A stretch of DNA of 64,000 nucleotides from Akkermansia muciniphila (GCF_030848305.1 NZ_CP114598.1:124001-188000); one strand, 5' to 3'. Positions 8,391 through 18,107 are shown, counted from the first letter of the stretch. The notes: generated by a model from the sequence alone, not told the origin. Numbers and translations are program-made.

Positions 8391-9095
8391 GTGATCCGCT
8401 TACGTGACATAACCAAGGTATACCACCTGGGAGAAATAGACCTTCAAGTGCTCAAGGGCATCACTCTGGATATCAATGAAGGGGAATTCGTCTCCCTCAC
8501 GGGGGCTTCCGGTTCAGGAAAATCCACCCTGATGAATATCCTGGGCTGTCTGGACCGCCCGACCTCAGGCCATTACTATATTGCCGGGGAAGACGTCGCC
8601 AAATTCAACGCCGCAGAGCGCGCTACCCTCCGGAACAAGCGCATCGGATTCGTCTTCCAGAACTTTAACCTGCTCTCCCGTACCACGGCCCTGGAAAACG
8701 TGATGATGCCTGCCGTATATGCCCACCCTGCCCTCAGCATGAAAGCCATGCGCGAACGTTCCGTGGAATTGCTGAATTTGGTAGGGCTTTCCGACCGCAT
8801 GGACCACACCCCGGCCCAGCTTTCCGGCGGGCAGCAGCAGCGCGTAGCCATTGCCCGTTCCCTCATCAACAACCCCAGCATCCTGCTGGCGGACGAACCA
8901 ACGGGAAACCTGGACTCCACTACCTCCAAGGAAGTGCTGCACATGTTTAAGGACCTGAACCGCCAACAGGGAATCACAGTCATCCTGGTGACGCACGACC
9001 CCAAAATAGCCGCCTTCACGGACAGGGCCGTCAACATGGCGGACGGTCTTATCTGCGAAGGGATTTCCGATATGCTTAGCAAGGACGACGTATGA
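8391..9095 (+). CDS. ABC transporter ATP-binding protein (MacB/LolD type)
   Basis: A 234-residue ATPase with all ABC motifs: Walker A GASGSGKST, Q-loop FVFQNFNLL, signature LSGGQQQR, Walker B ILLADEPTGNLD and the switch histidine in VTHD. Sequence and neighbours place it in the MacB/LolD family, which uses mechanotransmission rather than substrate translocation across the bilayer. The start is GTG at 8391. Its stop overlaps the permease ATG (ATGA). Here the ATPase is a separate protein, unlike E. coli MacB where it is fused to the permease. Confidence 0.93.
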   Translation: MIRLRDITKVYHLGEIDLQVLKGITLDINEGEFVSLTGASGSGKSTLMNILGCLDRPTSGHYYIAGEDVAKFNAAERATLRNKRIGFVFQNFNLLSRTTALENVMMPAVYAHPALSMKAMRERSVELLNLVGLSDRMDHTPAQLSGGQQQRVAIARSLINNPSILLADEPTGNLDSTTSKEVLHMFKDLNRQQGITVILVTHDPKIAAFTDRAVNMADGLICEGISDMLSKDDV

Positions 9096-10456
9096 AATTC
9101 CTTCCTCTCCTTAAAACCTGCATCAGGGCCCTGGTACGCAATCCCATGCGCGCGGCCCTCACCATCCTGGGCATCATCATTGGCATTGCCGCAGTAATCG
9201 CCATGGTGGAAATCGGCCAGGGCTCCACGCTTCAAATTAAAAATACCATTGCCTCCATGGGGGCGGACACGCTGAATATCCGCCCCGGAGCCATCTCCAA
9301 AAGCGGAGTCAATACCGGCGCGGGCGGACGGGCCTCCCTGACCAACGCGGACTGCGAAGCCATCGCGAAGGACTGCCCCATGGTTCTGCGGGCTACGCCC
9401 GTGGTGCGCGCCAGCGGCCAGGTCATTTACGGCAACAAGAACTGGAGCCCGGAAACTGTAGAGGGCGGTTCCGTGGAATATCTGAAAATCAAAAGCTGGT
9501 ATGACATGGCGCGGGGCCAGCCCTTCTCCGAGGAAGATGTGGAACAGGCCAGGCGCGTATGCGTCATCGGCCAGACGGTGGCCAAGGAACTCTTCGGGGA
9601 GGAAGACCCGCTGGGCAAGGATATCCGCATCAAAAATGTCATGTTCAAAGTCATCGGCATCCTTCAGAAAAAAGGGGCCAATATGATGGGACGCGACCAG
9701 GACGACTCCATCATCCTCCCGTGGACAAGCATCCGTTACCGCCTCCAGGGTCTGGGCGGCGGTTCCGCCACCGCTTCCTCCGGCAAAAGCGCCACCACCT
9801 TCAACCGGGCGGATAAATACACCGCCAATTCCGTGGATTATTACACGGAAACTACGGACCAGCCCTACACGGACGCTCCCCATCCGCGGCGCTTCAACAA
9901 CATTGACTTCATCATGGCGCAAATTTCAGACCCGGAACGGTCCTCCGAGGCGATTGACCAGATTACGGAAGTGATCCGCGCCAAGCACAACCTCAAGGAC
10001 GGCCAGCTGGACGATTTCCGGGTATGGGACATGGCGGAAATGTCCCGCGCCATGAGCAGCACCACGGAAGTAATGACCAATCTGCTGATGATCGTGGCCA
10101 TGATCTCTCTGGTCGTCGGCGGCGTCGGCATCATGAATATCATGCTCGTTTCCGTCACGGAACGGACCAAGGAAATTGGCCTGCGCATGGCGGTGGGCGC
10201 CCGTCCGCAGGATATCATGCGCCAGTTCCTGCTGGAAGCGGTTCTGCTCTGCGTGGTAGGCGGCGCGCTGGGCATCATGCTCGGCAAGGCTATCTCCATC
10301 ATCGTCAGCCGCACCATGAACTGGGCCACCGCCTCCTCCCCGGAAGCCATGGCTCTGGCTGTAGGCGTCTCCGTGTTCATCGGCCTGGCCTTCGGATGGT
10401 ACCCCTCCTGGAAGGCGTCCAAGATGGACCCCATTGACGCCCTGAGACACGAATAA
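9092..10456 (+). CDS. macB: MacB-type ABC permease
   Basis: A 454-residue FtsX/MacB-family permease. One membrane segment near residues 20-45 (MRAALTILGIIIGIAAVIA) is followed by a large periplasmic MacB_PCD domain (about 45-300), then three C-terminal membrane helices with the family motif ERTKEIGLRMAVGARPQDI before the second-to-last pair. Works with the ATPase just upstream (4 bp overlap) and the adaptor and outer-membrane factor on either side. Substrates may be macrolides, peptides or lipids; sequence does not tell. Confidence 0.92.
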   Translation: MKFLPLLKTCIRALVRNPMRAALTILGIIIGIAAVIAMVEIGQGSTLQIKNTIASMGADTLNIRPGAISKSGVNTGAGGRASLTNADCEAIAKDCPMVLRATPVVRASGQVIYGNKNWSPETVEGGSVEYLKIKSWYDMARGQPFSEEDVEQARRVCVIGQTVAKELFGEEDPLGKDIRIKNVMFKVIGILQKKGANMMGRDQDDSIILPWTSIRYRLQGLGGGSATASSGKSATTFNRADKYTANSVDYYTETTDQPYTDAPHPRRFNNIDFIMAQISDPERSSEAIDQITEVIRAKHNLKDGQLDDFRVWDMAEMSRAMSSTTEVMTNLLMIVAMISLVVGGVGIMNIMLVSVTERTKEIGLRMAVGARPQDIMRQFLLEAVLLCVVGGALGIMLGKAISIIVSRTMNWATASSPEAMALAVGVSVFIGLAFGWYPSWKASKMDPIDALRHE

Positions 10457-10477
10457 CTCCTTACTCCTTCTTTTCCC

Positions 10478-11851
10478 ATGTCATCCACGTTCAAGCACCT
10501 CCCCCTTCTGGCCGCCTGTTTCCTTGGCTCCTGCATGGTGGGCCCGGATTTCCGGACGCCGTCCAATGACCTCCCCGCCACGTGGGAAGCGAACAGGCCC
10601 CCCCACAGTTCGGATAAAGATTTGCGTTCCTGGTGGAATATCTTTGGAGACCCCCAGCTCAACCGCCTGGTCTCCGCTTCCCTCAACAACAATCCGGACA
10701 TGACCGTGGCCCTGCTCCGCATCCGGGAAGCCAGGGAAAAGCTCCGCGTCTCCCAGGCCTCCCTGCTTCCCGCCGCAGACGCCAGCGCCGGATGGAGCCT
10801 GTCTCCGGACAGAGGTTTCCGCAGCTCCTCTTCCCAGAATTTCTCCCTGGGAGCATCCACCTCCTGGGAGCTGGACCTCTTTGGCGGCAACCGGCGTTCC
10901 ATTGAAGCCTCCCGCGCCACCCTCATGTCCACGGAAGCTTCCGCCGGGGCCGTGCGCACGGCCCTGCTGGCGGACGTCGCCACAGCCTACTTTGACTGGA
11001 TTACCGCCTGTGAACAGCTCCGCATCGCCCGGGAACAACTGGAAATCCAACGCAGCACCCTCACCATTGCGGAAAAACGCTACAAAACGGAATTCGCTCC
11101 CCGCCTGGATGTGGAGCAGGCCACCTCTACCGTCGCCTCCACGGAAAGCCGCATCCCCGCGCTGGAAGCACAGGTGGCCTCTGCTAAAAACCAGCTCGCC
11201 GTGCTGCTGGGCACCTACAATTCCCGTGTGGAACTGACGCTGCCCAAGGCTTCCGTCTTTGAAAAAACGCCCGTCGTTCCAGTAGGCCTCCCCTCCGAAC
11301 TCCTGCGGCGCAGGCCCGACGTTATCGCCGCTGAGGCGGACCTGCACGCGGCCGTGGCCAACGTGGGCGTAGCCGTAGCGGATCTGTACCCGCGCTTCAG
11401 CCTGACGGGTTCCCTTTCCAGCCGCGGCGGAGATTTCGGCCAGCTTTTCAGGGAAAACAACAACGCGTGGTCCCTGGGAGGGAATCTGCTCCAGCCCCTG
11501 TTCCGGGGAGGAGCCCTGAGAGCCACGGTACGCGCCCAGAAAGCCGCGGCGGAACAAGCTGCGGAAACTTACCGTAAAACGCTCATCACCGCCGTCTCCG
11601 AGGTTGAGGACGCCCTGATCGCCTATGGCAGCTATACTTCCCAGATGCAATACCTGCACAAGGAAAACAACGCCAACAGAGAAGCGTTCCAGCTCTCCCG
11701 CACCCTGTACATCAACGGCGAGACGGACTTCCTGAATGTGATCACCGCCCAGCGTTCCTGGCTCAGTTCGGAGGAATCCCTGGTCACCATGAAGCAGAAC
11801 ATCCGCAAGGCCGTCGTCCAGCTCGCGCGCGCCCTGGGCGGAGGGTGGTAA
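10478..11851 (+). CDS. NodT/TolC-family outer-membrane efflux lipoprotein
   Basis: The outer-membrane channel of the tripartite pump. It has a lipoprotein signal peptide with lipobox LGSC (Cys about residue 19), then MVGPDFRTP, WWNIFGDPQLN and NPDMTVALLRIREA typical of the NodT subgroup, and two repeated outer-membrane-efflux-protein domains. The 457-residue length is normal. It follows the permease by 21 bp and ends the transport operon. Confidence 0.92.
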   Translation: MSSTFKHLPLLAACFLGSCMVGPDFRTPSNDLPATWEANRPPHSSDKDLRSWWNIFGDPQLNRLVSASLNNNPDMTVALLRIREAREKLRVSQASLLPAADASAGWSLSPDRGFRSSSSQNFSLGASTSWELDLFGGNRRSIEASRATLMSTEASAGAVRTALLADVATAYFDWITACEQLRIAREQLEIQRSTLTIAEKRYKTEFAPRLDVEQATSTVASTESRIPALEAQVASAKNQLAVLLGTYNSRVELTLPKASVFEKTPVVPVGLPSELLRRRPDVIAAEADLHAAVANVGVAVADLYPRFSLTGSLSSRGGDFGQLFRENNNAWSLGGNLLQPLFRGGALRATVRAQKAAAEQAAETYRKTLITAVSEVEDALIAYGSYTSQMQYLHKENNANREAFQLSRTLYINGETDFLNVITAQRSWLSSEESLVTMKQNIRKAVVQLARALGGGW

Positions 11852-11872
11852 CCGGCAGCTCCCTCCAAAAGT

Positions 11873-11891
11873 CCGGGGTTACCATCCCCGG
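11873..11891 (+). terminator. Possible hairpin after the efflux operon
   Basis: CCGGGG pairs with CCCCGG around a 7-base loop, 21 bp after the outer-membrane-factor stop. There is no T-tract directly after it, so rho-independent termination is uncertain. Confidence 0.3.
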
Positions 11892-12057
11892 CAAATGGAA
11901 TACTGATTTTTCAACAGGGGACAGGGCAACAAGGGAATGACTGAAGAATCATTCTTTTGAGCCCTCCACGTTCAGATTAGAAAAGGCCGCAAGAATGGAA
12001 ACGAATAAACTATCCGGAAACTTCCGAGGGGATTTGAACAGATAGCCAGGGTTCAGG

Positions 12058-13194
12058 TTAAGAACACTTTTCAGCCACTTCTTTCATGACTGCGCTGATC
12101 AGGTTCCGGGTTTTCACGCCGGGCAGCACATTCAGGTCCATGCGGTTCATCGCGTAGCCGAAGGAAAGTCCGTAAGCCGGATCCGCAAAGGCATGGGACC
12201 CGCCCGCCCCGGCATGCCCGAAACCGCCGGAACCGAACAGATGACGCAGCTTGCGGCCCGTGGCGGGATCTGCGGGATCGTGCATGAAACCGCAGGAAAA
12301 GGCGGTGGGCGTTTTCAGCGTCAGGTCCGGCCCGTCAATGACGACGTTCCGCATCCAGCCGCGCACGGCGGACGGGAATACCCGGAGTTCATCCAGCCCC
12401 AGGCAGGCCTGGTAGAACTGCGCCATGCCGCGGGCGGAAGCCACGCCGCCGAAGGCCGGAGCTCCGGACGACCACGCTTCCGGCGCGTTCATCTGCCGCA
12501 CACTGTTCAACCCTATCAGAGTGTTGAACGCACGGTGCACGGGCGTGCCCTTGTTCATGTATTCCAGATAAAACGGCGTCCCCATGTTGGACATGTCCAT
12601 TTTGCCGGGATACAGCGTCGCCACGCGGTTCCATTCGGATTCCGGCAACTTGATGTAAAAGTCCAGATTCAACGGTTTGCGGATGTATTCCTCCCAGTAA
12701 CGCCACAGGCGTTCCCCGGTCAGCCGGAGCATGAGTTCATCAAGCATCACCCCGTAAGTATGCGGATGATAACCGTGCTCCGGCGGCTGCCACGCCGGAA
12801 CGGTTTCCTCCAGGGCGCGCGCGCAATCCTCATGGTCAAACACGTTTGCCGTCCGGGAAAAGGCCGCCAAACCGCATTGATGGGACATCATCTGCGCAAT
12901 GGATGCATAAGGAAGCGGGAATTCCGGCCACAGTTCCCCCATGCTCATCTGCGGCGAGGCTCCCTGCTGGTGCAGGGCCAGCAGAAGGGCGGCGGATGCG
13001 GCTCCCTTGGTGGCGGAGTAAACAGGCACCAGCGAATGTTCCGTCCACGGACGCGTTTCATCCGCTGCGGCAAACCCGGAATGCAGGGAAACAATCTCCC
13101 TTCCCTCCTGCCAGACAGAAACGGATGCGCCCAATTCTCCGTAATTACGAAAGTTTTCCTGAAAAGCTTCGGTTATCTGCCGGTAATCATTCAT
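12058..13194 (-). CDS. Serine hydrolase of the beta-lactamase/EstB family
   Basis: A 378-residue class-C-beta-lactamase-fold protein. The nucleophile motif SATK is at Ser60-Lys63 and the second motif is YHPHTYG with Tyr147, as in EstB-type esterases rather than true AmpC enzymes. No signal peptide is seen from the chosen start, so it may be cytoplasmic. Substrate is probably an ester or D-amino peptide. The frame stays open upstream to 13353, but the ATG at 13194 begins the family homology. It converges on the efflux operon. Confidence 0.8.
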   Translation of the reverse strand: MNDYRQITEAFQENFRNYGELGASVSVWQEGREIVSLHSGFAAADETRPWTEHSLVPVYSATKGAASAALLLALHQQGASPQMSMGELWPEFPLPYASIAQMMSHQCGLAAFSRTANVFDHEDCARALEETVPAWQPPEHGYHPHTYGVMLDELMLRLTGERLWRYWEEYIRKPLNLDFYIKLPESEWNRVATLYPGKMDMSNMGTPFYLEYMNKGTPVHRAFNTLIGLNSVRQMNAPEAWSSGAPAFGGVASARGMAQFYQACLGLDELRVFPSAVRGWMRNVVIDGPDLTLKTPTAFSCGFMHDPADPATGRKLRHLFGSGGFGHAGAGGSHAFADPAYGLSFGYAMNRMDLNVLPGVKTRNLISAVMKEVAEKCS

Positions 13195-13395
13195 TCCCTT
13201 AAAAGGCCCGGCGTTACTCCCAGGGTCCAAACAGGAACATACTCCCCTCCGGCTCCGAAGGCAAGCTCCGGCGCAGCCCATCCAGGAGAGGCTGCGAAAG
13301 TAAGCATTCGTCTTTCGCATGAGCGGCCAGGCATTTCCCGGCTCCCACTTCATCCGGCTCCTCCTTCGGAGAGAATTAAGAAAGCCGGAACCATG

Positions 13396-14064
13396 TCACC
13401 TTCTTTCCAGGGACAATACGCGCAGCCGCTTTTCCTCTACCCTGAACTTCACCTCCCAGCCAGAGAACAAAAGGCCGTAAACCCGTTCCGGATCGTCCTG
13501 ATACTGGGGGCGGGGATCCAAGGACAGCGTATCTTCCAGCGCAACTCTCTCTTCCGGAGACATGGAACTGCCAAAAGAATCGGGGATTTCCACGTCCAGC
13601 CGTTCATAGGGGACGGCCGTAAACCCTTCCGACGCCCCCGGGATGCAGTCCGCCAGAGGAACATAGGGTTTGATGTCCAGAATGGGGGTGCCATCCACCA
13701 AATCCACGCCGGAAAGATGCAATACCGGCCCGTCCAGAGGATGCAGTTCCACTTTTTCCAGCCTGACGGCAGACAATCCGATGGGATTGGGGCGGAACGG
13801 CGCACGCGTGGCAAACACCCCCATGCGCACATTACCCCCCAGCCGCGGCGGCCGGACCGTAGGACTCCACCCCTTATTCACGTTTTCACTGAACACCCAG
13901 ACCAGCCACAGATGGGAAAACCCTTCCAGCCCGCGAACGGCGTCCGGATGACGGAACGGAGGCTCAAATACCAGCCGCGCCCGCGCGCCCGGAACCAGGC
14001 CGCTCTGGCGCGGCACGCCAAATTTGGCCGGATAACACGTGCTGACGCGGGCGACGGGCTGCAA
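13396..14064 (-). CDS. trmO: tRNA m6t6A methyltransferase TrmO
   Basis: Adds a methyl group to N6-threonylcarbamoyladenosine at position 37 of certain tRNAs. The 222-residue product has the TrmO/TsaA signatures FATRAPFRPNPIGLS and DLVDGTPILDIKPYVP, plus an N-terminal region with PRQSGL and the ending expected of the C-terminal domain. The serine hydrolase gene lies downstream on the same strand after about 200 bp. Confidence 0.9.
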   Translation of the reverse strand: MQPVARVSTCYPAKFGVPRQSGLVPGARARLVFEPPFRHPDAVRGLEGFSHLWLVWVFSENVNKGWSPTVRPPRLGGNVRMGVFATRAPFRPNPIGLSAVRLEKVELHPLDGPVLHLSGVDLVDGTPILDIKPYVPLADCIPGASEGFTAVPYERLDVEIPDSFGSSMSPEERVALEDTLSLDPRPQYQDDPERVYGLLFSGWEVKFRVEEKRLRVLSLERR

Positions 14065-14120
14065 GCGGAAGCTGACGGTTAATCATTAATAGTTGCCGGC
14101 CTTTCTCCATCACGCTCTCA

Positions 14121-15395
14121 TCAGAAGCAGTGGAGCTGTTCTCCGAGCACTACGGCATCCACCTTCCCCTTCAGGGTTTTGCCCAGGAATGGGGTGTTGC
14201 GGGCGCGGCTGCGGAGCGTTTCATCCGTGACGGGCGTTTCTCCTTCCGGGTCAAACACCACCAGATTGGCCGGAGCCCCCTCTTCCAGAGAGACGGGGGC
14301 CAACCCCATCAGCCTGCGGGGAGAGTCGCTGCAGGCGCGCACCACCGTCCGCCAGGACATCTTTCCAGGTTCCACCAGATACTGGTAAATAGCGGGCAGG
14401 AACGTATCCAGCGCAATCATGCCCTGCGGGGCGACAATGAAATCCTGAAGTTTGGAAAACGGCGTGCAGGGCGTGTGATCGGAGACGATGCAGTCAATGG
14501 TGCCGTCATTCACGGCGGCAATCAGGGCATCCACATCCGACTGGTCGCGCAGGGGCGGCAGCGTTTTGTAGCAGGTATCGTACCGGCCCACGTCCTCATG
14601 CGTGAACAGGAGATGGTGAAGCGCCGCTTCCGCGCTCAGCCCGGCGGTTTTCGGCTTGCACCGGCGCAGGATATCCACGCTGCCGGCCGTAGAGACGGTC
14701 TGCACATGCAGGGAGTTGCCCGTATCCACGGAAAGGCGGATGATGGTTTCCAGCCCTATTTCCTCCGCACAGGAGGGGGACCCCATCAAGCCCAGACGGT
14801 AGGAGGTAGTGCCCGGGTGCATGGCCGCCCTGGCCGTCAGGGACGGCACGTCTCCGCGCAGGGCGAAAGTGAGGTTCAGATTGCTGGCGTACTGCATGGC
14901 GCGGTACAGCAGAAGCATGTTGTCCGGCGCGCGGTCCCCGTCCGTAATGAAACGGACGCCCTTGGCCCGCAGGGAATCATAGGAGGCCTGCTCTTCCCCG
15001 CCGTCCCCCTTGGTCAGGCACCCGGAGGGGATCACCTCCACCAGAGCATCCGTCCGGCATATTTCCATGAACGTGGTAATCTGGGCGGCATTGTCCATCA
15101 CGGGTTCGGTATCCGGCATCGCCATCAGTCCGGTCACCCCGCCATGCAGGGCGGCGGCAGTAGCCGTAGCCACACGCTCCTTGTCCTCCCGGCCGGGCTG
15201 GCACAAATGGGCATGGATGTCAAACAGGCCGGGCAGAACAAGCTTTCCGGAAGCGTCCAGCGTCTTTTCCGCGGCGCTTTCCAGAAGCGTTCCGGCAGGA
15301 GCTTTGGCTGTAATCACTCCCCCGGAAACCAGAAGATCCACCGGGGCGGAACCATCCGTCAGCCGGGCATTGCGAATAAGTACGGAAGTTTTCAT
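14121..15395 (-). CDS. pyrC: Dihydroorotase
   Basis: Forms dihydroorotate from carbamoyl-aspartate in pyrimidine synthesis. Amidohydrolase signatures are DIHAHLCQPG (zinc ligands near residue 60) and SDHTPCTPFSK near residue 312. Length (424) fits the class I bacterial enzyme. I use the ATG at 15395, six bases after the pyrB stop; a TTG two codons earlier would overlap less plausibly. Third gene of the purE-pyrR-pyrB-pyrC cluster's pyr part, so probably co-transcribed. Confidence 0.93.
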   Translation of the reverse strand: MKTSVLIRNARLTDGSAPVDLLVSGGVITAKAPAGTLLESAAEKTLDASGKLVLPGLFDIHAHLCQPGREDKERVATATAAALHGGVTGLMAMPDTEPVMDNAAQITTFMEICRTDALVEVIPSGCLTKGDGGEEQASYDSLRAKGVRFITDGDRAPDNMLLLYRAMQYASNLNLTFALRGDVPSLTARAAMHPGTTSYRLGLMGSPSCAEEIGLETIIRLSVDTGNSLHVQTVSTAGSVDILRRCKPKTAGLSAEAALHHLLFTHEDVGRYDTCYKTLPPLRDQSDVDALIAAVNDGTIDCIVSDHTPCTPFSKLQDFIVAPQGMIALDTFLPAIYQYLVEPGKMSWRTVVRACSDSPRRLMGLAPVSLEEGAPANLVVFDPEGETPVTDETLRSRARNTPFLGKTLKGKVDAVVLGEQLHCF

Positions 15396-15401
15396 GAACA
15401 A

Positions 15402-16328
15402 TCAGTGCTGGGTTTGCGGAGTGAGATGGTAAAGGATGGACATGCGGCAGGCGATGCCGTTTTCCACCTGGCGGTTGATCAGGCAGCGCTCGTAGTCCAT
15501 CGCCAGGTCACAGATTTCCACGCCGCGGTTGACCGGCCCCGGATGCATGATATACAGCCCTTCACCGGAAATACGCTTCAGGCGCTCTTCCGTAACGCCG
15601 TAAATCTTGTTGTACTCCCGGGCGCTGGGGAAGAAGGGGGCGTCCTGCCGCTCCTTTTGAACGCGCAGCAGGTAAATTACGTCCGGTTTCCAGGCAAACG
15701 CCTCATTGAAATCGGAAAAGCGGGGAATGCCGGAATGTTCGGTGCGCGGCACCAGGGAACCCGGCCCCAGGAAGGCCACTTCCATCCCCAGCCTCTTCAT
15801 CAGCAGGGAGGTGGAACGTGCCACGCGGGAATGCAGGATGTCCCCCACAATCAGAACGCGCTTTCCTCTCACCTCCGGAAACACCTCCCGGATGGTAAAG
15901 GAATCCAGCAGAGCCTGGGAAGGATGGGCATGCGCTCCGTCTCCGGCGTTCACCACACTGGCGCAGGTATGGCGAGCAATCACGTTCGGCAAGCCGCTGT
16001 TGTAATGGCGCACGATCACATAATCCACTTTCATGGCCTGGAGCGTGGCGATCGTGTCCTGTACGGATTCCCCTTTCACCACGGAAGAGGTGGACACCGT
16101 AAAATTGGTCACGTCCGCAGACAGGCGTTCCGCCGCTACCTCGAAGGAGGAACGGGTACGGGTGCTGGGTTCATAAAAAAGCGTCAGGACGGACTTGCCT
16201 TTCAGAGCGGGCACCTTTTTGACGCTTTTGGTAAAGAGCTCTTTCATCGGGCCGGCCGAATCCAGCAGCGTATGAATTTCCTCATCAGTCAATGAGGAGA
16301 TATTAAGAAGATCCTTGCGGGGATTCAT
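15402..16328 (-). CDS. pyrB: Aspartate carbamoyltransferase catalytic subunit
   Basis: Joins carbamoyl phosphate and aspartate. The carbamoyl-phosphate site YEPSTRTRSSFE, the central HPSQALLDSFTI and the aspartate site MHPGPVNRG are intact, and length (308) is normal. No regulatory subunit pyrI is adjacent, consistent with control by pyrR in the same cluster. Confidence 0.96.
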   Translation of the reverse strand: MNPRKDLLNISSLTDEEIHTLLDSAGPMKELFTKSVKKVPALKGKSVLTLFYEPSTRTRSSFEVAAERLSADVTNFTVSTSSVVKGESVQDTIATLQAMKVDYVIVRHYNSGLPNVIARHTCASVVNAGDGAHAHPSQALLDSFTIREVFPEVRGKRVLIVGDILHSRVARSTSLLMKRLGMEVAFLGPGSLVPRTEHSGIPRFSDFNEAFAWKPDVIYLLRVQKERQDAPFFPSAREYNKIYGVTEERLKRISGEGLYIMHPGPVNRGVEICDLAMDYERCLINRQVENGIACRMSILYHLTPQTQH

Positions 16329-16356
16329 GGGAAATGGAGAATGAATTGAAAAATTT

Positions 16357-16890
16357 TCAGTGGGAGGGAATGACTACGCAGTCCTCGCCGTCGGACTCCT
16401 TCATGCTTACGATGACCTTGGCTCCGGCATGGTCCAGCACATGGCCCGTGTAATCCGGCTGGATGGGAACTTCCCGGCCGCCGCGGTCAATCAGGCACGC
16501 CAGCTCAATGCGGGCCGGACGGCCGTAGTCGAAGAGGGCGTTCAGGGCCGCACGTATGGTGCGTCCCGTATAAAGGACGTCGTCCACCAGCACCACCCTC
16601 ATGTCATCCGTGGAAAACGGCAAATTGGAGGAACGGAGGGAGGGCCGGGCTTCCAGCTTGAAGATATCATCCCGGTACAGGGAAATATCAATAGAGCCGT
16701 ACTGGGCTTCCACACCCAGCTTCTTGACCTTGTCCACCAGACGCCGGGCAATCACGTCCCCCTGGCTGAGCAGGCCGACGATGGCGAGGGGTTCTCCTGG
16801 AAAACGGGCCACAATGCCGTGGGCCATGCGCTCAAGAGCACGGGAAATTCCCGGACCGTCCAATACGATTTCCTGTGAAGGAGGAGTCAT
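16357..16890 (-). CDS. pyrR: PyrR: pyrimidine operon attenuator / uracil phosphoribosyltransferase
   Basis: A 177-residue phosphoribosyltransferase-fold protein with the PRPP loop VVLVDDVLYTGRTIRAAL (about residues 92-109). In other bacteria PyrR binds pyr mRNA in response to UMP to control attenuation and has weak UPRTase activity. It precedes pyrB by 28 bp. I do not see a clear PyrR-binding anti-antiterminator in the 26 bp gap before it, so any RNA target would have to lie upstream of purE. Confidence 0.93.
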   Translation of the reverse strand: MTPPSQEIVLDGPGISRALERMAHGIVARFPGEPLAIVGLLSQGDVIARRLVDKVKKLGVEAQYGSIDISLYRDDIFKLEARPSLRSSNLPFSTDDMRVVLVDDVLYTGRTIRAALNALFDYGRPARIELACLIDRGGREVPIQPDYTGHVLDHAGAKVIVSMKESDGEDCVVIPSH

Positions 16891-16916
16891 CTGCCGGATG
16901 GGAAAAAAAGTTCACG

Positions 16917-17327
16917 TTACAGCCCCGCCAGCTTTAAAATGCGGTGGGCAGCCATGGCGGCATTGACGGGGGTTTTCTTATGCAGGCCAACCGTGGTGCA
17001 GGGCACGCCGCCGGGGCACTGGGCAATCGCCAGCAGGGCGTCAATACCGTTCAGGGGGCCTCCGGGAACCGGCACGCCGATAACCGGGAGGGAACAGCTC
17101 ATCACCACCACGCCGGGAAGGGCGGCGGACAGGCCGGCCACAGCCAGAATAACCGCCTTTTCTCCGCTGGCTTCCAGATCCCCCAGAAACCTGATCAGCT
17201 CCGGAAGGTCGCGGTGGGCGGACAGAACGGTTTCTTCATAAGGAACGTTCTCCTGAGCAAAATACTCGCGGGCCGGTTCCATAAAGGGCTTATCATTCGG
17301 GCTGCCGTAGATGACGATGACTTTCAT
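16917..17327 (-). CDS. purE: PurE-like N5-CAIR mutase / AIR carboxylase-family protein, short
   Basis: In purine synthesis PurE moves the carboxyl group of N5-CAIR. This protein has the phosphate-binding GSPND near residue 9, SAHRD with the catalytic histidine, and LPVIGVPVPGGPLNGIDALLAI followed by PGGVPCTTV. The usual GGAAHLPG loop reads AGLSAALPG, losing the conserved histidine, and at 136 residues the chain is about 25 shorter than typical PurE. It begins the cluster with pyrR-pyrB-pyrC 26 bp downstream. It could be a true PurE or a diverged paralog. Confidence 0.75.
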   Translation of the reverse strand: MKVIVIYGSPNDKPFMEPAREYFAQENVPYEETVLSAHRDLPELIRFLGDLEASGEKAVILAVAGLSAALPGVVVMSCSLPVIGVPVPGGPLNGIDALLAIAQCPGGVPCTTVGLHKKTPVNAAMAAHRILKLAGL

Positions 17328-17492
17328 GGCTGTATGTGCTGTTGTGAAACTTGCGGATTATGACCCCAAGCCCCCTGCCCTGGCAAGACTTAACCTGCAA
17401 AAAAATGAAGAACCCCGGTTGGAAATGAAAAACGGGAAGAAGAAAACGCCGGAGTCCCGGAACCGTTCCGGGGAACCGGCCCGGCATCCTTG

Positions 17493-18107
17493 TCATTCCT
17501 CCATTCCGGCTTCCCCCGTCCCTTCATCCTCTCCGGGAATCTTCAGTTTTCCGGAGAGGATATCCTTCCTGATCCGGTGAAGAGCCTTCAGCCTTTCCGC
17601 TTCACCCAATCCTTCCGTTTCCCGCATCAAGAATGAAGAAAACTGTACGGAACAATTCTCCAGCCGGTATTTTTCCAGAATACTTCCCCCCATCTTCATG
17701 TATTGGCCTCCGCACTCCCCGTAAGCATTCAGTATTTCATCCGCAGTCATCTTCTCCTTTTCCACCCGTTCCTGCAATTTCCTGAACTCCCTAATCATCT
17801 TCAGATGCATGGCGCGGTAATCGGAAGGGCATTTATCCAGCATCCCAATCCATTCGGGAGATTGAATATACTTGAGCGTGGCCACCAGAACCGCACGATT
17901 GTCCTTTTCCTCCAACTCCACAATGCACGTCCAAATAATACCCAGCTGCAAGTGTCTGGCTATAGCCTCCCTGTACGCCGCCACTTTTTTCCCTTCCTCC
18001 ATTTCCAAATCCACATTAGCCATGGAGGGCGCCGCAATATCCTGGGACATGCCGGAAAGCGTCATCAAAAACGCAGGAAGGATTCCCCACCGGAACAGAT
18101 TTAACAT
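17493..18107 (-). CDS. Secreted hypothetical protein
   Basis: I do not recognise a family. The 204-residue product begins with a signal-peptide-like hydrophobic stretch (about residues 5-20) and continues as a mainly helical, charged chain with four cysteines and an acidic tail. It stands alone between the FAD enzyme and purE, both on the same strand, with about 165 bp to purE. A G8/C8 tract and a possible -10 box lie about 110 bp upstream. Confidence 0.6.
   Translation of the reverse strand: MLNLFRWGILPAFLMTLSGMSQDIAAPSMANVDLEMEEGKKVAAYREAIARHLQLGIIWTCIVELEEKDNRAVLVATLKYIQSPEWIGMLDKCPSDYRAMHLKMIREFRKLQERVEKEKMTADEILNAYGECGGQYMKMGGSILEKYRLENCSVQFSSFLMRETEGLGEAERLKALHRIRKDILSGKLKIPGEDEGTGEAGMEE

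Noticed and set aside
12028-12050. Sequence resembling a T-arm (TTCAAAT) on the minus strand
   Set aside because: The flanking bases do not pair and no anticodon arm is present.
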